Positions 12,615 to 23,581 of a stretch of DNA of 33,364 bases are shown here, piece after piece. Both the position numbers and the translations under genes were made by a program. Origin of the DNA: Russula earlei (taxonomy: Eukaryota > Basidiomycota > Agaricomycetes > Russulales > Russulaceae). Where the stretch lies: positions 1 to 33,364 of the forward strand of contig JAGFNK010000566.1 in assembly GCA_025769875.1 (NCBI GenBank), read 5' to 3'. Below the pieces are notes generated by a model. It worked only from the letters and a program-made list of their open reading frames with translations. It had not been told where the DNA came from and did no database searches. How positions within the stretch are numbered: position 1 is the first letter of the stretch; every line of letters starts with the position of its first letter.

Positions 12615-13796
12615 TTATCTCGCCGCGGAGAACTTCAACCGCACCTTCTCCGTCCGGCGCAGCTCCTCATCTTTCAACTTGGCGTTCAACGCAGTGTAGA
12701 TCTCTAGCGCGTACTTTTCCCCGTCCTGTCGGCAGCAACACTTTGAGTTTTCCAACTTGGAAGCGCGCTGACACACTCACCTTCACTAAAGATTCGATCT
12801 GAGCAAGGTCGGTGTCTCCTGTGCCGAGTAGATGCATCCCATGGAGCGCTGCGGGCGATCTTGTGGGAAAGGAGAATATCAGGACCAGACGAAGGGGTGT
12901 GGCGGCCTCCTCCTGTGTCGTGGCGTCGAGGAAGTGCACACCAGGAAACTTGTTGATATCATGTTAGTAAACGACGAATAAAGAGGAAACGGGAAGGAAA
13001 GGCACCAGGTTGAGAGTCACGCTCACGGGCCACGCCTCTCGCCCGCCCAAGACGGCCCCATCGTCCCAGTGATCTTCGAGTTCAAAGTCTATTGCCGGAG
13101 CCTTTGATCTTCTTGTGTCGAGCCCGCTATGAGGTTCAGAGTCGACATCCATCTCGTCACCCCCTCCTTTTCCGCCCTCTCTCTTGTCGGGGCGATACTC
13201 GATGGCTCTGGTCCTCGGCACGCGTGTGTCCCAAAGGACGGCGCGCGCAGCCATGAAAAGTGCGTCGTATACGTTTCCCGCATCCGAAAGTATCATGAGG
13301 TCGAGCGTCAGGAGCCAGGCTTTGCGACTAGGGATGATACCGAGGTTTGGCGGTCGCAACGACGCATGTGAGAGAACGTCGTTAAGCACCGCGCTGTAGT
13401 CGTGCTGAAGGTCGTCCAATGCAGCCGCCGAGAGGTATGAGTACGCGGCCGGAGAACTTTTCTTCGCGCCTCTTTCAGTCCCTTTCATTCGGACGAGGAG
13501 TCGACGCACCAGGATACGGCGCACACGACCCTGCCACCGCCACCACCTGCGTCAACTCCTATGTCTTCCACCTCGAGCCTTGCGGCTGCGAGCACTTCGG
13601 TTCCGCCCATGCTCTCGTCGGATGACCGACCGAGATTGAGTTGCGCACTGCCGTTCGCGATGGGAACGACCCCGGTTTGTAGCGTGATGGCCCGGAACTG
13701 ATGAATCGAACGGCCGTCCGCACGAAGTGGACTTGGGGCCTGGAGGGAGGTCTGGATGTAAGACTTTTCGGATTTCGAGAGGGTCTTGAAAGCCAT
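12615..13796 (-). CDS. RRP42: RNA exosome ring subunit RRP42 (EXOSC7-like, RNase PH fold)
   Basis: Model: complement(join(12615..12725,12781..12948,13006..13456,13510..13796)), 338 residues, four exons, all in phase. The start MAFKTLSKSEKSYIQTSLQ is followed by LRADGRSIHQFRAITLQTG and ANGSAQLNLGRSS, the first RNase PH-like part of Rrp42. The middle exon has LDDLQHDYSAVLNDVL, KAWLLTLDLMILSDAGNVYD and a low-complexity insert with KREGGKGGGDEMDVD. The third exon reads FPGVHFLDATTQEEAATPLR, and the last exon is a Lys/Glu-rich helix (DGEKYALEIYTALNAKLKDE). From family knowledge, Rrp42 is one of six catalytically inactive RNase PH-fold ring proteins of the exosome core, which threads RNA to Rrp44/Rrp6 in nucleus and cytoplasm. 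RRP45 and RRP43 are alternatives in the same fold, but start and spacing favour RRP42. It is divergent from ATG11. Confidence 0.88.
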
Positions 13797-14153
13797 TGAT
13801 TTTCTCCGAGCAACCCCGTGGGCGATCCACGGATTCGGAAATGGAATGGTTGGATGATGCGCCAGCACGTGCTGCTTTTGCTCTCAGTTCGTGACCGACA
13901 CGCACACGAGGTATCGCTCAGGCTGGACACGCTGCGATCAGTTCTCAGATGCAGACTTGTATAAATACACGATGTTCACAGTTCTACTACGATTAACTTT
14001 GCTATGCTGACGAATGGCGGAGGGAGATTTGCTCGGGCTTGAGGCTTCAACCTTCCTTTTCAGGACTGCGCAGGCCACATTTAACGGATACCCGTAATTG
14101 TGCGCTGCCCTTAGCCAACCACCACCGCGCACCCCCCCGGCGACTACAAAACT
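13797..14153. promoter_or_regulatory. Short shared promoter region of RRP42 (-) and ATG11 (+)
   Basis: Only 357 bp separate the two divergent start codons. A TATA-like TATAAATA lies at 13960-13967 on the plus strand, about 190 bp before the ATG11 start. A C-run (ACCCCCCCGG) sits just before ATG11. Calling this a bidirectional promoter is an inference from spacing. Confidence 0.45.
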
Positions 14154-17100
14154 ATGATTCGGATATGCAGGGCTGAGGACGGCGAAGTATTTCAGGTAAC
14201 TCCCCTTCCTTGATAACGCGTTGTATCGCTTAGCGGGTGCACAGACGAATGCCACACTTTGGGACATCGAGAGGTACAGCGGAATGTAGCTCTATTCTCA
14301 CATCGACTGAACACCTTTCAGACTTGGAAACCTCGAAACGTTCCTACGTAGAGAGATTGGGATTGATGAGGGCGCAGTTCTCGCATATCTTTCAGACGGG
14401 CGGAGATTGAGAACAGACAATGTACGCGACCTTGCAGGGACACAAGACCAGGTACGTCCTCTCCTTCGCCATACTTCTCACGTCTCCTATGCATATTTCC
14501 ATACGTCTATGTGCGGCATTCGCATCTCACTTTGGTCATTTTCGAATCCCGCGCTTTTCACCACGGCATCGTGCTGTTTCTGACCACGCGCCAGTCGATC
14601 TTTGTATTCAACAAGTACTATCTGGATGAAGATTTTGATGAAGTAGTAAAGTTGCTTCACCTTCAACCGCCATTGCAGCCGCCAATAGAAGGTATGGTCT
14701 TCGCTTCCCGCGCTCGTGTCCCGCGTGACCCCCAACAGAAACGATGACTGCGACGCCACCATTCAAACCTTCCCAGTTGAGCGCCTCGTACCACCGAGCG
14801 GCGTTGGCACACCAACAGTCGACAGCCCGTACTCTGGAATCGCTGCGATGTCAACAGTCCGCTTTACGAATAGCCTCGACGGTCCTTGACCTCAATGTAC
14901 TCAACGTCGCCGATGTCTTTGACGGCGTTGCGGCAGGGGCGCATCGCGAACTAGAGAAACAGGCCAATCTAATAGCCAGCATCGATTCCGACTTGGAGAT
15001 GGTCTCGCGTGTCCAGATCCACCGCGAGTTCATGTCGACTGCAATGCAACGAGCAATGGACGCCGGAAACCGTGGCCGTACGCTGGGAGATTATGTCTCC
15101 AATGAGAAGATGTACCAAGTAGGAGATAGTTGTCGGAGAACGCATGGTAGATCGTTTCTCCTTTTTTGATTGTGCGCATATTTACGACGTAACAGAGGAA
15201 CTGCGAGAACGCTTCCATCAAATCGAGGCGAGCATGAAGAGGCTTTCCGGCGGTGCAGCCGAGGTGAGGTCTAGTCTTTCTGATACGAGGTGGGTCGAGG
15301 CCCCAGCCGCACGTTCGATTTCCTCACATATGATTAGGCTTTTGGATGAAGCCGAGGCATTAGACCAGCTGGCTCGTGAATTACACGGCAAAGTTTCGGA
15401 GGTCGTATCTGGCCTTGACAGTAATCTTGGATCCTTGACTTGCGCCATATCGTTTGCTCATCGTCGCCTAGATCCCGTCGTTAACGCCGAGGCGATTCTG
15501 CCAGGTGAAGCGATCTCCCAGCTCCATTAGACTTCTTTGAACTCTTCCCCAGAACTTCGTCAATTGGACATATCCATGAGGCGTGCTGTATCGTCTATCA
15601 CAGAGCTGAAGGTATTCTCGAACACTCTGCACACTGTTCCCCTCTTATGTCGTTCCAGAACACATTCACTGAGCACTGCCTACGTGGCCTGCGACAAATC
15701 AGCGCTCTGAACAATGACCTGGTCTCGCTCCCTGCCGATTTGACCGCACTGCAATCTAGTTTCAGGACTAAGAATGCGTTCCCTCATATTCAGCGACTTC
15801 ACAGCCTGATATATGCTTATGGCGCCACCCTCATTGAGGTGGTTCGTCGGAAAGAATTCGGTCTGTAGCTGTGATCCCTTTCGCTCCTTTGAAAGATATC
15901 CATCTAATGGCATTCGTATAGCAAGATTCTTCTACAAGCGTTGCCAGGTCATTTTGGAGCTGATGGCGAAGCTTTCGTATGTGCTCAACTGATTCGCATA
16001 AGTACGACTTACATTCTCACGAAGGGCTGCCGAGCGCAAGCGCCGTCAGGTGTACCGTGGTGACGTGCACGGTCAACTCCCTTTCGATCCCAAGGGTATG
16101 GAGGACGCAGTGCCCTCAATCGACTTCTCCCCTTCTGGAGGCAAGGATGCCGATAGCTCATATACCTTAGAACGGACTGATGTCAGCAGTGCGTTTTGGA
16201 TCATCTCCCTGATGGAGTCCCTCATCGAGTGACATGATCCTCAACCACAGGTTTGCTCCGCGTCCTTGAGGACCTAGAGCGGTATGCTCAGTCCCTGAAA
16301 GACAATGGTGTGGCACTGGCCAATGTTCGAGAGATGCGCACGAATCTCCAGAGATTGGTCGACAAGATGGATGCTCTTGAGGCGGGTTTCGACAGAATTG
16401 CAGAGCGATCGCGTATGTTACTCATGTTCCTTCGATCGATAGTTGTGATTTGACTCCCACACGTAGTGCTCTCGTCATCACGACTGGCTTTATCACGGAG
16501 GCGTTGTGAGTAGGATTTCTGCGGCAAGAGGGTTGATTGCACTAACGTCACTCCCCTTGCGTAGTATCCGACGCAGATGACCAAGCCTTCCAAGAACTGG
16601 CCGAGAATCTGCGCGACCTTGAAGAGAAGAAGGCCGGCAGCGAGGCGTTGTTCAACGAGGAGCGTCGTGCCTTGAAGGCAGAAGTTGCCCATCTTAAGGA
16701 GCAGCTTCGGATCTCTAGTAATGAACATGAGCAAGTGGAGCGGCTCGAGCGAGAATTACATCAAGCTCGTGCGCAAATAGAGTCTGAGGCTTCAGCGCGT
16801 CGTATCTTGGAAGATAGGCATAAAGATCTTCTTTCAAATATCGATCGACGGCAACAAGAGCTGAGCGATGCCCTCTCCGAGGCAACAAACCAAACCAAAG
16901 CTGCAGAAGTTTTGCGGCAACAATTGACCCAGGCTCGCGAGGAAGCAGAAGAGATCAGGGCCTTGGAGGATCGAAACTCTGCAAAGATTGCGAAGCTCCT
17001 CGAAGACCAGGATGAAACCCTTCGAAATCTCGAACAGGCGCGTGCTCGGGGGGAGAACCTTGAGGCTCAGATTGACACGATGTGCAAAGAGCGATCCGAG

Positions 17101-19130
17101 ATGAAACACGCGCTGGGGGAAGCCAGCGAAGAGAAGGACAGGCTTTTACGTGCACAAGCCAGCGAACACGACAGGCAGCTACGTGACTATGTCGCCGAGG
17201 CAGATGGAGATCGAGCTGTGTTGGAACATCAGTTCTTCGAGCTGCGAGCGGAAGTCGAGGATCTCGAGCGTCAGCTCAAGGAGGCTACAGCCAAGGTTGA
17301 AATGAAGGAGGTCGATGGCGTTATCCTCCGGGAGGAACTCCAGCGTCTTGAACGCGAGCTGGAGGATGCGCGGCAGGTGGAGAACGTGCTTAGAGAGGAC
17401 ATTCGGGCTGGCCGCGCATCGCAATCGGAATTCGAGCACAAAGTGGAGGAGGCCGAACGCCTCATTGCACAGCTCTTAGAAACCTCGATCGCGTATCGCA
17501 CAGCTCATTTTAAAGCACAGTCGGTAGCCCAGGCGGCCATCTCTCATCCCTCCATAACCAAGTCCATCGGGCAACTCACAGAGTCTCACACCTTCCCTTC
17601 AACTACCAAGTATGGTTCCGCCATCCCGCAGGATGAACCTTTCCCCGTTGACCCCTCCGATCCTGCTGGAGCAATCGAGATTTTACGTTCTTTCGACCAC
17701 GACCAGTTCTTGGAAGCGATAATGAAAACGGGCTCTACCATTCGCAAATGGCAGAAGCAATGCAAGGAGTATCGTGAGCGTGCAAAAGGGAAGATATCGT
17801 TCCGGAACTTCGCCAAAGGTGATCTCGCGCTCTTCTTGCCAACACGTAACTCGATATCGAAGCCCTGGGCCGCGTTCAATGGTGCGTGAATTTTTTTTCT
17901 CTTTATCTCGGGACAGGCTATCTGTGAACGTCTGAACGAGTGCCCATGACTTAAATTGGTCCCGCCCAAATATGTATTGACTTTTGCTTACCAGTCTCGT
18001 TCCCGCACTATTTCCTCCAAGCAACCGGACACCTCGCTGAGCAACTCAAATCTCGAGAGTGGATAGTCGCGAGAATCACATCGATAACTGAACGGGTGGT
18101 TGACCAGAAGGTCCGGTAGCCGATAATTGTGTTCGGAAACCACTTGTTGACGCCTTTTCTTCAGGACCCCAGCAGTAATCCATACGGTCTTGGCGATGGT
18201 GTGAAGTACTACATGTTGGAGGTCGAGGACTGGACCCAGCCGGGTACGTCGAAACGCCGGCAAGCTTCCAAAAAGGCGTTAATTGTCGCTGAAACAAGAG
18301 AGGACACTCTCGTCCCTTTGTCCGCACCACCCGAGAACGAAGTAGACGAGTCTTTTCACCCTACTCGCGCTCCAAATTCAAGACACTTTCCGGCAGCGCG
18401 CTCAGGGACGAACTCGTCGATTCCAGTTGCAGGGCCGTCCTCTCTGTCGCGACTTTTAGCGCAAGCTACGACAACATCTGAGCCAGCACCACCCCCGCCC
18501 GATCCCGTACCGATCTTATTGGACACAGTGCCCTCTCCGATCCGCACCCCGTCGCCAACACCGCCCGCAACGTCATCATCCCCTCCACAGTCTCTACCCG
18601 CGAATACGGCAGCAGCTGGACGGCAACACACCGCCCCTCATCCGTCATCCCCACTTCGGCCCGGTTCTCGGGCCTCTCGGCTGTCGACATCGTCCCGCTT
18701 TTCGGCGCCAAGACTCCCGGCTTTCGGCGGGGCCGGTGGGGGCGCGGCCAAGGCGGTCCCGACGACCGCCATTACTGCCCCAGCCGTTCTTGACGAGCCG
18801 GGTGCTGACGCACTCGGCCCTATTCTGACGACAGCGCCCGCGTCAGCGGACGGTATGGGCGAAGGGATGGCGAGTTTGCTGGCACGGCGGCGGACGACGT
18901 CGTTCCACGTGCCAAGCTCTAGCTCGCCGCTCGCCGCTCCTACGCCGCGACAATCGGCGGGCCCAGCGGCTGCGTTCGCGAGCCTTGCCAATTGGGGTAC
19001 GTCGTTTTCACGTCGCCGTAAGGCGCCCTCCGAGTCCGCTTCTACACCCTTGCCGGAAGAAGCAGCGGCGAAACAAGATGCCGCAGCCGGGCAGACGACG
19101 GATGCGCAGCGGATATTACAACGATTCTAG
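14154..19130 (+). CDS. ATG11: Selective-autophagy scaffold ATG11
   Basis: Fourteen exons, all in phase: 14154..14195, 14245..14273, 14322..14451, 14595..14691, 14739..15146, 15196..15611, 15659..15860, 15922..15976, 16025..16188, 16251..16412, 16467..16505, 16565..17881, 17995..18110, 18165..19130; about 1380 residues. The N-terminus (MIRICRAEDGEVFQ, then LRREIGIDEGAVLAYLSDGR and SIFVFNKYYLD) is the ubiquitin-like start of fungal Atg11. Residues about 120-560 are the ATG17-like helical part (NDLVSLPADLTALQ, RKRRQVYRGDVHGQLPFD). About 585-890 is a long coiled coil. Near 1010-1085 lies the conserved Atg11 C-terminal domain (DLALFLPTRNSISKPWAAFN, FPHYFLQATGHLAEQLKSRE, NPYGLGDGVKYYMLEVEDW), followed by a Ser/Pro/Ala-rich tail. 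Atg11 links cargo receptors to the Atg1 kinase and Atg9 at the phagophore. Oddity: TAG in frame at 15528-15530 within exon 6, unless a 51- or 54-nt intron with a poor donor (from 15480 or 15477) removes it. Confidence 0.9.
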
Positions 19131-20091
19131 ATGGCGAGACCTTTGGGATCGAGCGGGCATCTTCGAGCCGACCATGGTGGCAGTGGTTGCGGTGGTGGCA
19201 GTGTCCGAGTTAGCGCCGCCGTTTTGGCGGCGATGTCGACCGATCGGAAATACCGTTGTGTGTCCGGGTCCGGCGCCTGACCCCCACTATATTGGCACAG
19301 TTGTGCATCTGATTTTCTATGAATTAAGAACAGAAGCACGAATTCATGGTTCCGGGTTCCAATGGCCCTTGGTTACAAGGGCTTGGCTCTCTGTCCCTTA
19401 ATACATTCCCACGGTCAAGATGCAAATAAATAAATAACTTGAATTTGAACACCAGGCGACTTGCATCGATTACAAGCGTAGCTAGGCTCCGTGGAAGCTG
19501 CAGGCCGCAGTACAATGCATGGGCTAGTGAGAGCTTCCAATTTGAGCCAGCTCACTTGCAGCGTGGCTTTCTCAAGATGGTAAATGGTTTCCTACTCGCA
19601 AAAGTGTGTCAACTGGGTGCTTCTCTGGTTCCCTCTTCCCGCCACCCCCAGGTCCAGCTCCATGTAATGAACGCTATGCGGCGACGGCGAAGCATTGTCA
19701 TGTGGGGAGACGAACAGATCCACAAGATCGTAAATGTATTATTAGACATTATCGTCGCTCTTGCCCTGTCAGAAACAATGCGAATTGACTTCGTGGAGCG
19801 TATTTTTCCCCTTGTATAGGACTGGCAGACCTAGTCCGTACGGATTCCGTCAGATTGTATTGAGGTTTGATCTGGGGCCGTCTTGACAAAGTATTCCAGC
19901 CAGTTATGGACGTAACCTTTACACTCGAGAGTCGATCGCAAGGGCAGAAAAAAAACACACAACAACAAAGTGTCCACATAAGGTTTAAACACATTGGCTT
20001 TTGAAAGCCGAAGCGGAGCTACATGCAAACAATACCCAACCAGCACCGACACGGAGTTGAATCAGTGGTGGTGTAGGGCCAGCGAAGTTGT
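19131..20091. other. Intergenic region downstream of ATG11
   Basis: This is the 3' region of ATG11 and of the convergent small gene ending at 20092. An open frame at 19439-19819 on the plus strand has no recognisable motif. Nothing else seen apart from the A/T-rich signal at 19425-19434. Confidence 0.45.
19425..19434 (+). terminator. Putative polyadenylation signal of ATG11
   Basis: Overlapping AATAAA copies (AATAAATAAA) occur 295 bp after the ATG11 stop. Fungal poly(A) signals are loose, so this is only suggestive. Confidence 0.35.
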
Positions 20092-20667
20092 TTATGGTTT
20101 ACTCGATCCAGTTGCAGCGTCCTCATCCTCAATTCGCGGCCCCCGAAAAAAAGTCGTGCATGGATTAGACTTACTCGACAGGTTGATGGATGGAAGCATG
20201 ACAACTTACAGAGTCGGTGGAATATATGTTGACGGTGGCAGTACCCTTATGGTACTTGAAGGAAAGGATTGAGTACCCCCCGGCGTCGCAGACCTTATAC
20301 ATTCCGACGTCCGTGTGGACTTTTACACTCCCATTTCGTTGAGTCTCTGAGCCTTCTGGCAAAACCACGTTGAGGAGGGAACCAGACTGATTGTTGAAGG
20401 TGACGCTTCCCCCCTGATATGAGTTTAATCGACGGACTGCCAAGCAAAGGCCATGATCCTTACGACAGAATTTCCAGTAAGCTCGGTAGAGGCAGAACCT
20501 TTAGTGTATGTGAAGGAAAAAACCGGGTCTGGCCCATCCTTGACACGATATTTTCCAAAGTTCGAATAGGTCCTTACATTCCCGGTTGGAAAGATGTCCT
20601 GCAGACCATCCGGCACAATCAAGGTGAGACTGGTACCAGAATTATTCCTGAAGGTGACGTCGGACAT
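20092..20667 (-). CDS. Small two-repeat protein encoded by tandemly duplicated exons
   Basis: Model: complement(join(20092..20127,20210..20413,20464..20667)), 147 residues. Exons 1 and 2 are each exactly 204 nt (68 codons), start and end in phase 0, and encode the same kind of domain. Exon 1 reads SDVTFRNNSGTSLTLIVPDG and later FSFTYTKGSAS; exon 2 reads GSVTFNNQSGSLLNVVLPEG and later LSFKYHKGTAT. About 20 of 68 positions are identical with one small shift. Both exons are preceded by CATATCAG at the acceptor. The alternation of Val/Leu/Thr/Phe with polar residues suggests beta strands. A short last exon adds the acidic tail DEDAATGSSKP. Introns have GTAAGG and GTAAGT donors. A likely 5' UTR intron (from about 20736) ends directly at the ATG. 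There is no signal peptide, so it is likely cytosolic. The family is not recognised; a lectin- or cytolysin-like small beta protein is possible but unsupported. Confidence 0.75.
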
Positions 20668-20899
20668 CTGATATGGGGTCGGACATAAAGTTAGAGTTAG
20701 GGATGCTACGACTGGAGAAGGTAGTGGAAAACCAACCTGGAGAAGGTCGAGGTTCAACTAAACGTTAAGATGGCTGCAGGAAGAATAAGTACTAATCGGA
20801 GAGACCGGCAGAAAGTGAAGGATGCACATGGCTGACCGGGGTGCTCGAACTAGGTTGTTGGATGGTCAGATGAAACTCGGAAGCGTGTGCACGCGTCCC

Positions 20900-20905
20900 T
20901 TTATA
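20900..20905 (-). promoter_or_regulatory. TATA box of the two-repeat gene
   Basis: TATAAA on the minus strand (CATATAAAGGG in context) lies 233 bp before the start codon at 20667. With the inferred 5' UTR intron this gives a reasonable leader. It suggests a regulated, possibly strongly induced gene. Confidence 0.5.
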
Positions 20906-21178
20906 TGCTCGCAGAATACCTCCGACTCGCTTCCGCCGCAAGAGCCATCAATTTGCCGAAAACTTTGAGGTGACATACAATCAGACGGAATACACTTCCG
21001 CGAAGACGCGCTGCATGTCGCTCCTTTACGTCAATTATGCCATCAAGGAGCTACATGTCCCGGCTTCGTTCCGTAGAATGTAGCAGCGTCCCTGGATTTC
21101 AGTCCAATGCAATCGAAAATATCGATCAAGCTGAGAGAAGAATCATTAGTCGTCCATGGTCTGTAAGTGTGATATCAA

Positions 21179-21272
21179 CCGCTCTCGGACGAACGAACAA
21201 CGCCAGCCGGGTCGTCCCCTCTGTTGCGACTTAGGCCATGACAACATCCCCGCCCGATTCAATTCCGACCGT
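21179..21272 (+). pseudogene. Short diverged copy of an ATG11 exon-14 fragment
   Basis: The stretch resembles ATG11 at about 18398-18522 in the same orientation. CGGACGAAC matches GGGACGAAC, CCCTCTGTTGCGACTT matches CCTCTCTGTCGCGACTTT, ATGACAACATC matches ACGACAACATC, and CCCCGCCCGATTC matches CCCCGCCCGATCC, in the same order with small deletions. There is no open frame. It lies just before the copia element and probably records a partial duplication of the ATG11 tail. The match is by eye. Confidence 0.5.
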
Positions 21273-21347
21273 ACCTGGCAAGATGCAGTTGTGTACTTTT
21301 AGTGGTGGGTTAGATGATCAAAAATTACTATAAAAGTCGATTGGGTC

Positions 21348-21352
21348 TTTGC
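21348..21352. repeat. Left 5-bp target-site duplication of the copia element (TTTGC)
   Basis: TTTGC directly precedes the 5' LTR and recurs directly after the 3' LTR at 27302-27306. It marks the original insertion site. Confidence 0.85.
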
Positions 21353-21585
21353 TGTTTGCTGTTGCCGCTAAGTGCCGCGCGAACGGACAATCCGGACCGT
21401 ACGTGTAAATAATTCGAATTTAGTTATCGTTCGTTTTCCCTCAGTCTCACACACAAGACTGAGGTCAGTAGTACATTCCTTTATAGCTTCCTTTAAAGCT
21501 AATACTGTACATAGCTATAATTCTACAGGTTAGCTAACTAACCCAATACAGTCTTTTACACACAAGACTGAGCTATAATTCTACA
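21353..21585 (+). repeat. 5' LTR of the copia element
   Basis: 233 bp, from TGTTTGCTG to TTCTACA. It matches the 3' LTR over nearly its whole length but retains CpG at 11 sites in its first 90 bp. It contains two copies of a hairpin motif: CAGTCT, an A/C-rich loop, then AGACTG. Confidence 0.93.
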
Positions 21586-21654
21586 GATTATGAGACCTGG
21601 TCATCCCTGACATCATGAACTCCCACTGGCTTCCAAATCATGTAATGAAACACC

Positions 21655-22244
21655 ATGAGTGCCCCCACAGCAACTGCAAACATCGCGCCCTCAAGAGGCA
21701 GCCATGCTCCCACTGTAGGAGCTGCAGGAAAACATTACATGGGCAGCCAACACAGCTATGACATACCACTGTTTGAAGACAGTACCATTGGATACACACA
21801 ATGGAAAGCTAGAATAGAGGCAGTATTCAAAGTAAACAGCTTAATGGAAATCATAAAAGGGACATACTCAAAACCAGACCCCAGCACTGACCCAAGTGGC
21901 TTTGCTGACTGGGAGCAGAGAGATCACAAAGCACACACCCACATTCTACTCATGTTAAACAGGCACACTCTCGACACTGCCCTAGGCATTGCTGGAGCCA
22001 AAGACACTTGGGACACACTCAAAAAACATTTTTCATGGAAGGGTGAGCAATGCATTGCACATTTACTGATGGACCTATACTGGGTCATGTTCTCCGAAAC
22101 TGAACCCATGGCCCTCCAAATAATACAACAACTGCACACCCACCTGAGCCCTTGAAAAACTCAGATACCCCATAGATGAGAAAGTCCTAATTTGGATGCT
22201 GATTCTTGTGCTACCAGACAAGATGGCCAATCTCAAGGCCACCC
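21655..22244 (+). pseudogene. copia gag, N-terminal part
   Basis: From the ATG at 21655 the frame reads YDIPLFEDSTIGYTQWKARI and DPSGFADWEQRDHKAHTHIL, typical of a copia Gag (UBN2-like) domain. Around 22150 the frame shifts: the original frame stops at 22153-22155 (TGA) while the continuing homologous frame reads EKLRYPIDEKVLIWMLILVL and PDKMANLKATL. The gene is then cut by the first solo LTR. Gag would package the element RNA; this copy is defective. Confidence 0.85.
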
Positions 22245-22908
22245 TGTCATGATTTACCCCCTTGTTGGTTCGTCACTAACCTCTTCTGTTATTGTTCTCT
22301 TCTGTCACCCTCATCCTTTTGGTTACCATTTCATCCCTTGATGTTGAATAACAGCTGTCACTTTACCTTGTTCTCTTCTGTCACCCTCATCCCTTTGGTT
22401 ACCGTTTCATCCCTTGATGTTGATTGACAGCTGTCACTTCACCTCCTTGTGTTTCACTTGTCATTTGATCTCCTGTTGCTATTGGCTCACCTTTTATCTA
22501 TTGTTCTACATATAGTACTGTACAGCCTCGCTACATACAGTATTTAAGTGCCTGTAGAAGCTAGGGAATGCCCCAAGCTTAGCTTTGTCCCATTTCCTGT
22601 TGCATCCCTTGCCCTGTATACTCTCACAACTTGCTTGTGCTGGCTTACATCCTGCTTGATCTGAGCACACCTCAAGGAACCCTTGTGTCCCTCTTCCTCC
22701 TCTGCCTCTCTCTCATCGTCCTCCTCTTCTGTGAAACCAGAAGATCGACTCTGTCTGCGGACTGAGTCATTGTCTGACTCAATCTTGAGACACTAAACCT
22801 TTGATCCGGTCTCTTTGAGCCAGCCCCACTGAACCCTAGAACCAAGTCACAGGGACTTGGCCCCACTGAACCCTGAGCTAATGCTCCAATGGCCACAATG
22901 CCATAACA
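22245..22908 (+). mobile_element. Solo LTR A (nested in copia gag)
   Basis: 664 bp from TGTCATGATTTACCCC to ATAACA, flanked by perfect CACCC duplications (22240-22244 and 22909-22913). It is homologous to solo LTR C. Joining the flanks across one CACCC continues the gag frame exactly (KATL then HSMLPSHLTAKHVMDC). It contains a 76-bp tandem duplication (22294-22369 and 22370-22445). The family is probably gypsy-like by LTR size and 5-bp duplication, but no internal part remains to prove it. Confidence 0.9.
22294..22445 (+). repeat. 76-bp tandem duplication inside solo LTR A
   Basis: Two adjacent units each begin GTTCTCTTCTGTCACCCTCA and run to ACAGCTGTCACTT, with a few substitutions. Solo LTR C has only one diverged unit, so the duplication arose in this LTR lineage. 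Confidence 0.8.
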
Positions 22909-22913
22909 CACCC

Positions 22914-23521
22914 TCCACTCAATGCTGCCCAGCCATCTAACAGCCAAGCATGTCATGGACTGCATCCTCTATGAGGAGCATTGGATCCAATCAACCAATG
23001 ACACAGCAACACCTCAACTTGCAAAGGCAGCCCAAATGGGAAAGGACTGGGAGGTGCAGAACAAGAAACGCACACTGAAGTGCACTTACTGCAGATGCAG
23101 GGGGCACATTACACACAAATGCTGGAAAATTCATGGAAAACTGGAGGACAAAGCAGCAGCAGCTAGGGCTGGCATGATTGTGCACAACACAGTGGCGCCC
23201 ATGCCTGCTATGACTGGCATGAGTGTGCACAATGCAGCGATGCCCACACCCACTGGGACTGGCACAAGCACATACATTGTAGTGATGCCTGCAGCTCAGC
23301 TACCAGCCAGTGCCACCATTGCATTCATCCCCACATCTGATAACAGCATCTCATTACATCTGGCAGTCAAAGATGAGCCAATCTGCATGGCCACAACTCA
23401 GGAGCAACTCCAAGCTGCCAATCTCAAAGATGGCTGGCTCATTGACTTCGGAGCCTCATGCATCATGACATCCCATCACAATTGGTTCACTCAGTTCACC
23501 CCACTTGCATTGCCCATTTAA
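22914..23521 (+). pseudogene. copia gag C-terminus with zinc knuckle and protease start
   Basis: This continues gag after solo LTR A. A CCHC zinc knuckle (CTYCRCRGHITHKC, 23081-23122) fits C-x2-C-x4-H-x4-C. A Met/Thr/Pro-rich linker follows, then the aspartic protease signature WLIDFGASCIMTSHHNWF. The usual D-S/T-G-A is D-F-G-A here, so the protease is probably dead. The frame stops at 23519-23521. Confidence 0.85.
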
Positions 23522-23581
23522 GTCACCTTAGGCAATGATAGCACAATCCTCGCTACCAGAGCCAGACAAGTGCAAGTCTGA

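Noticed and set aside
15502..15530. Short intron from GTGAAG to CATTAG in ATG11 (about 28 nt)
   Set aside because: Too short for splicing and it would break the reading frame of the conserved sequence that follows.
19439..19819. 126-codon plus-strand frame after ATG11
   Set aside because: No recognisable domain, coding bias or splice partner; it begins in the likely ATG11 3' UTR next to the AATAAA signals.
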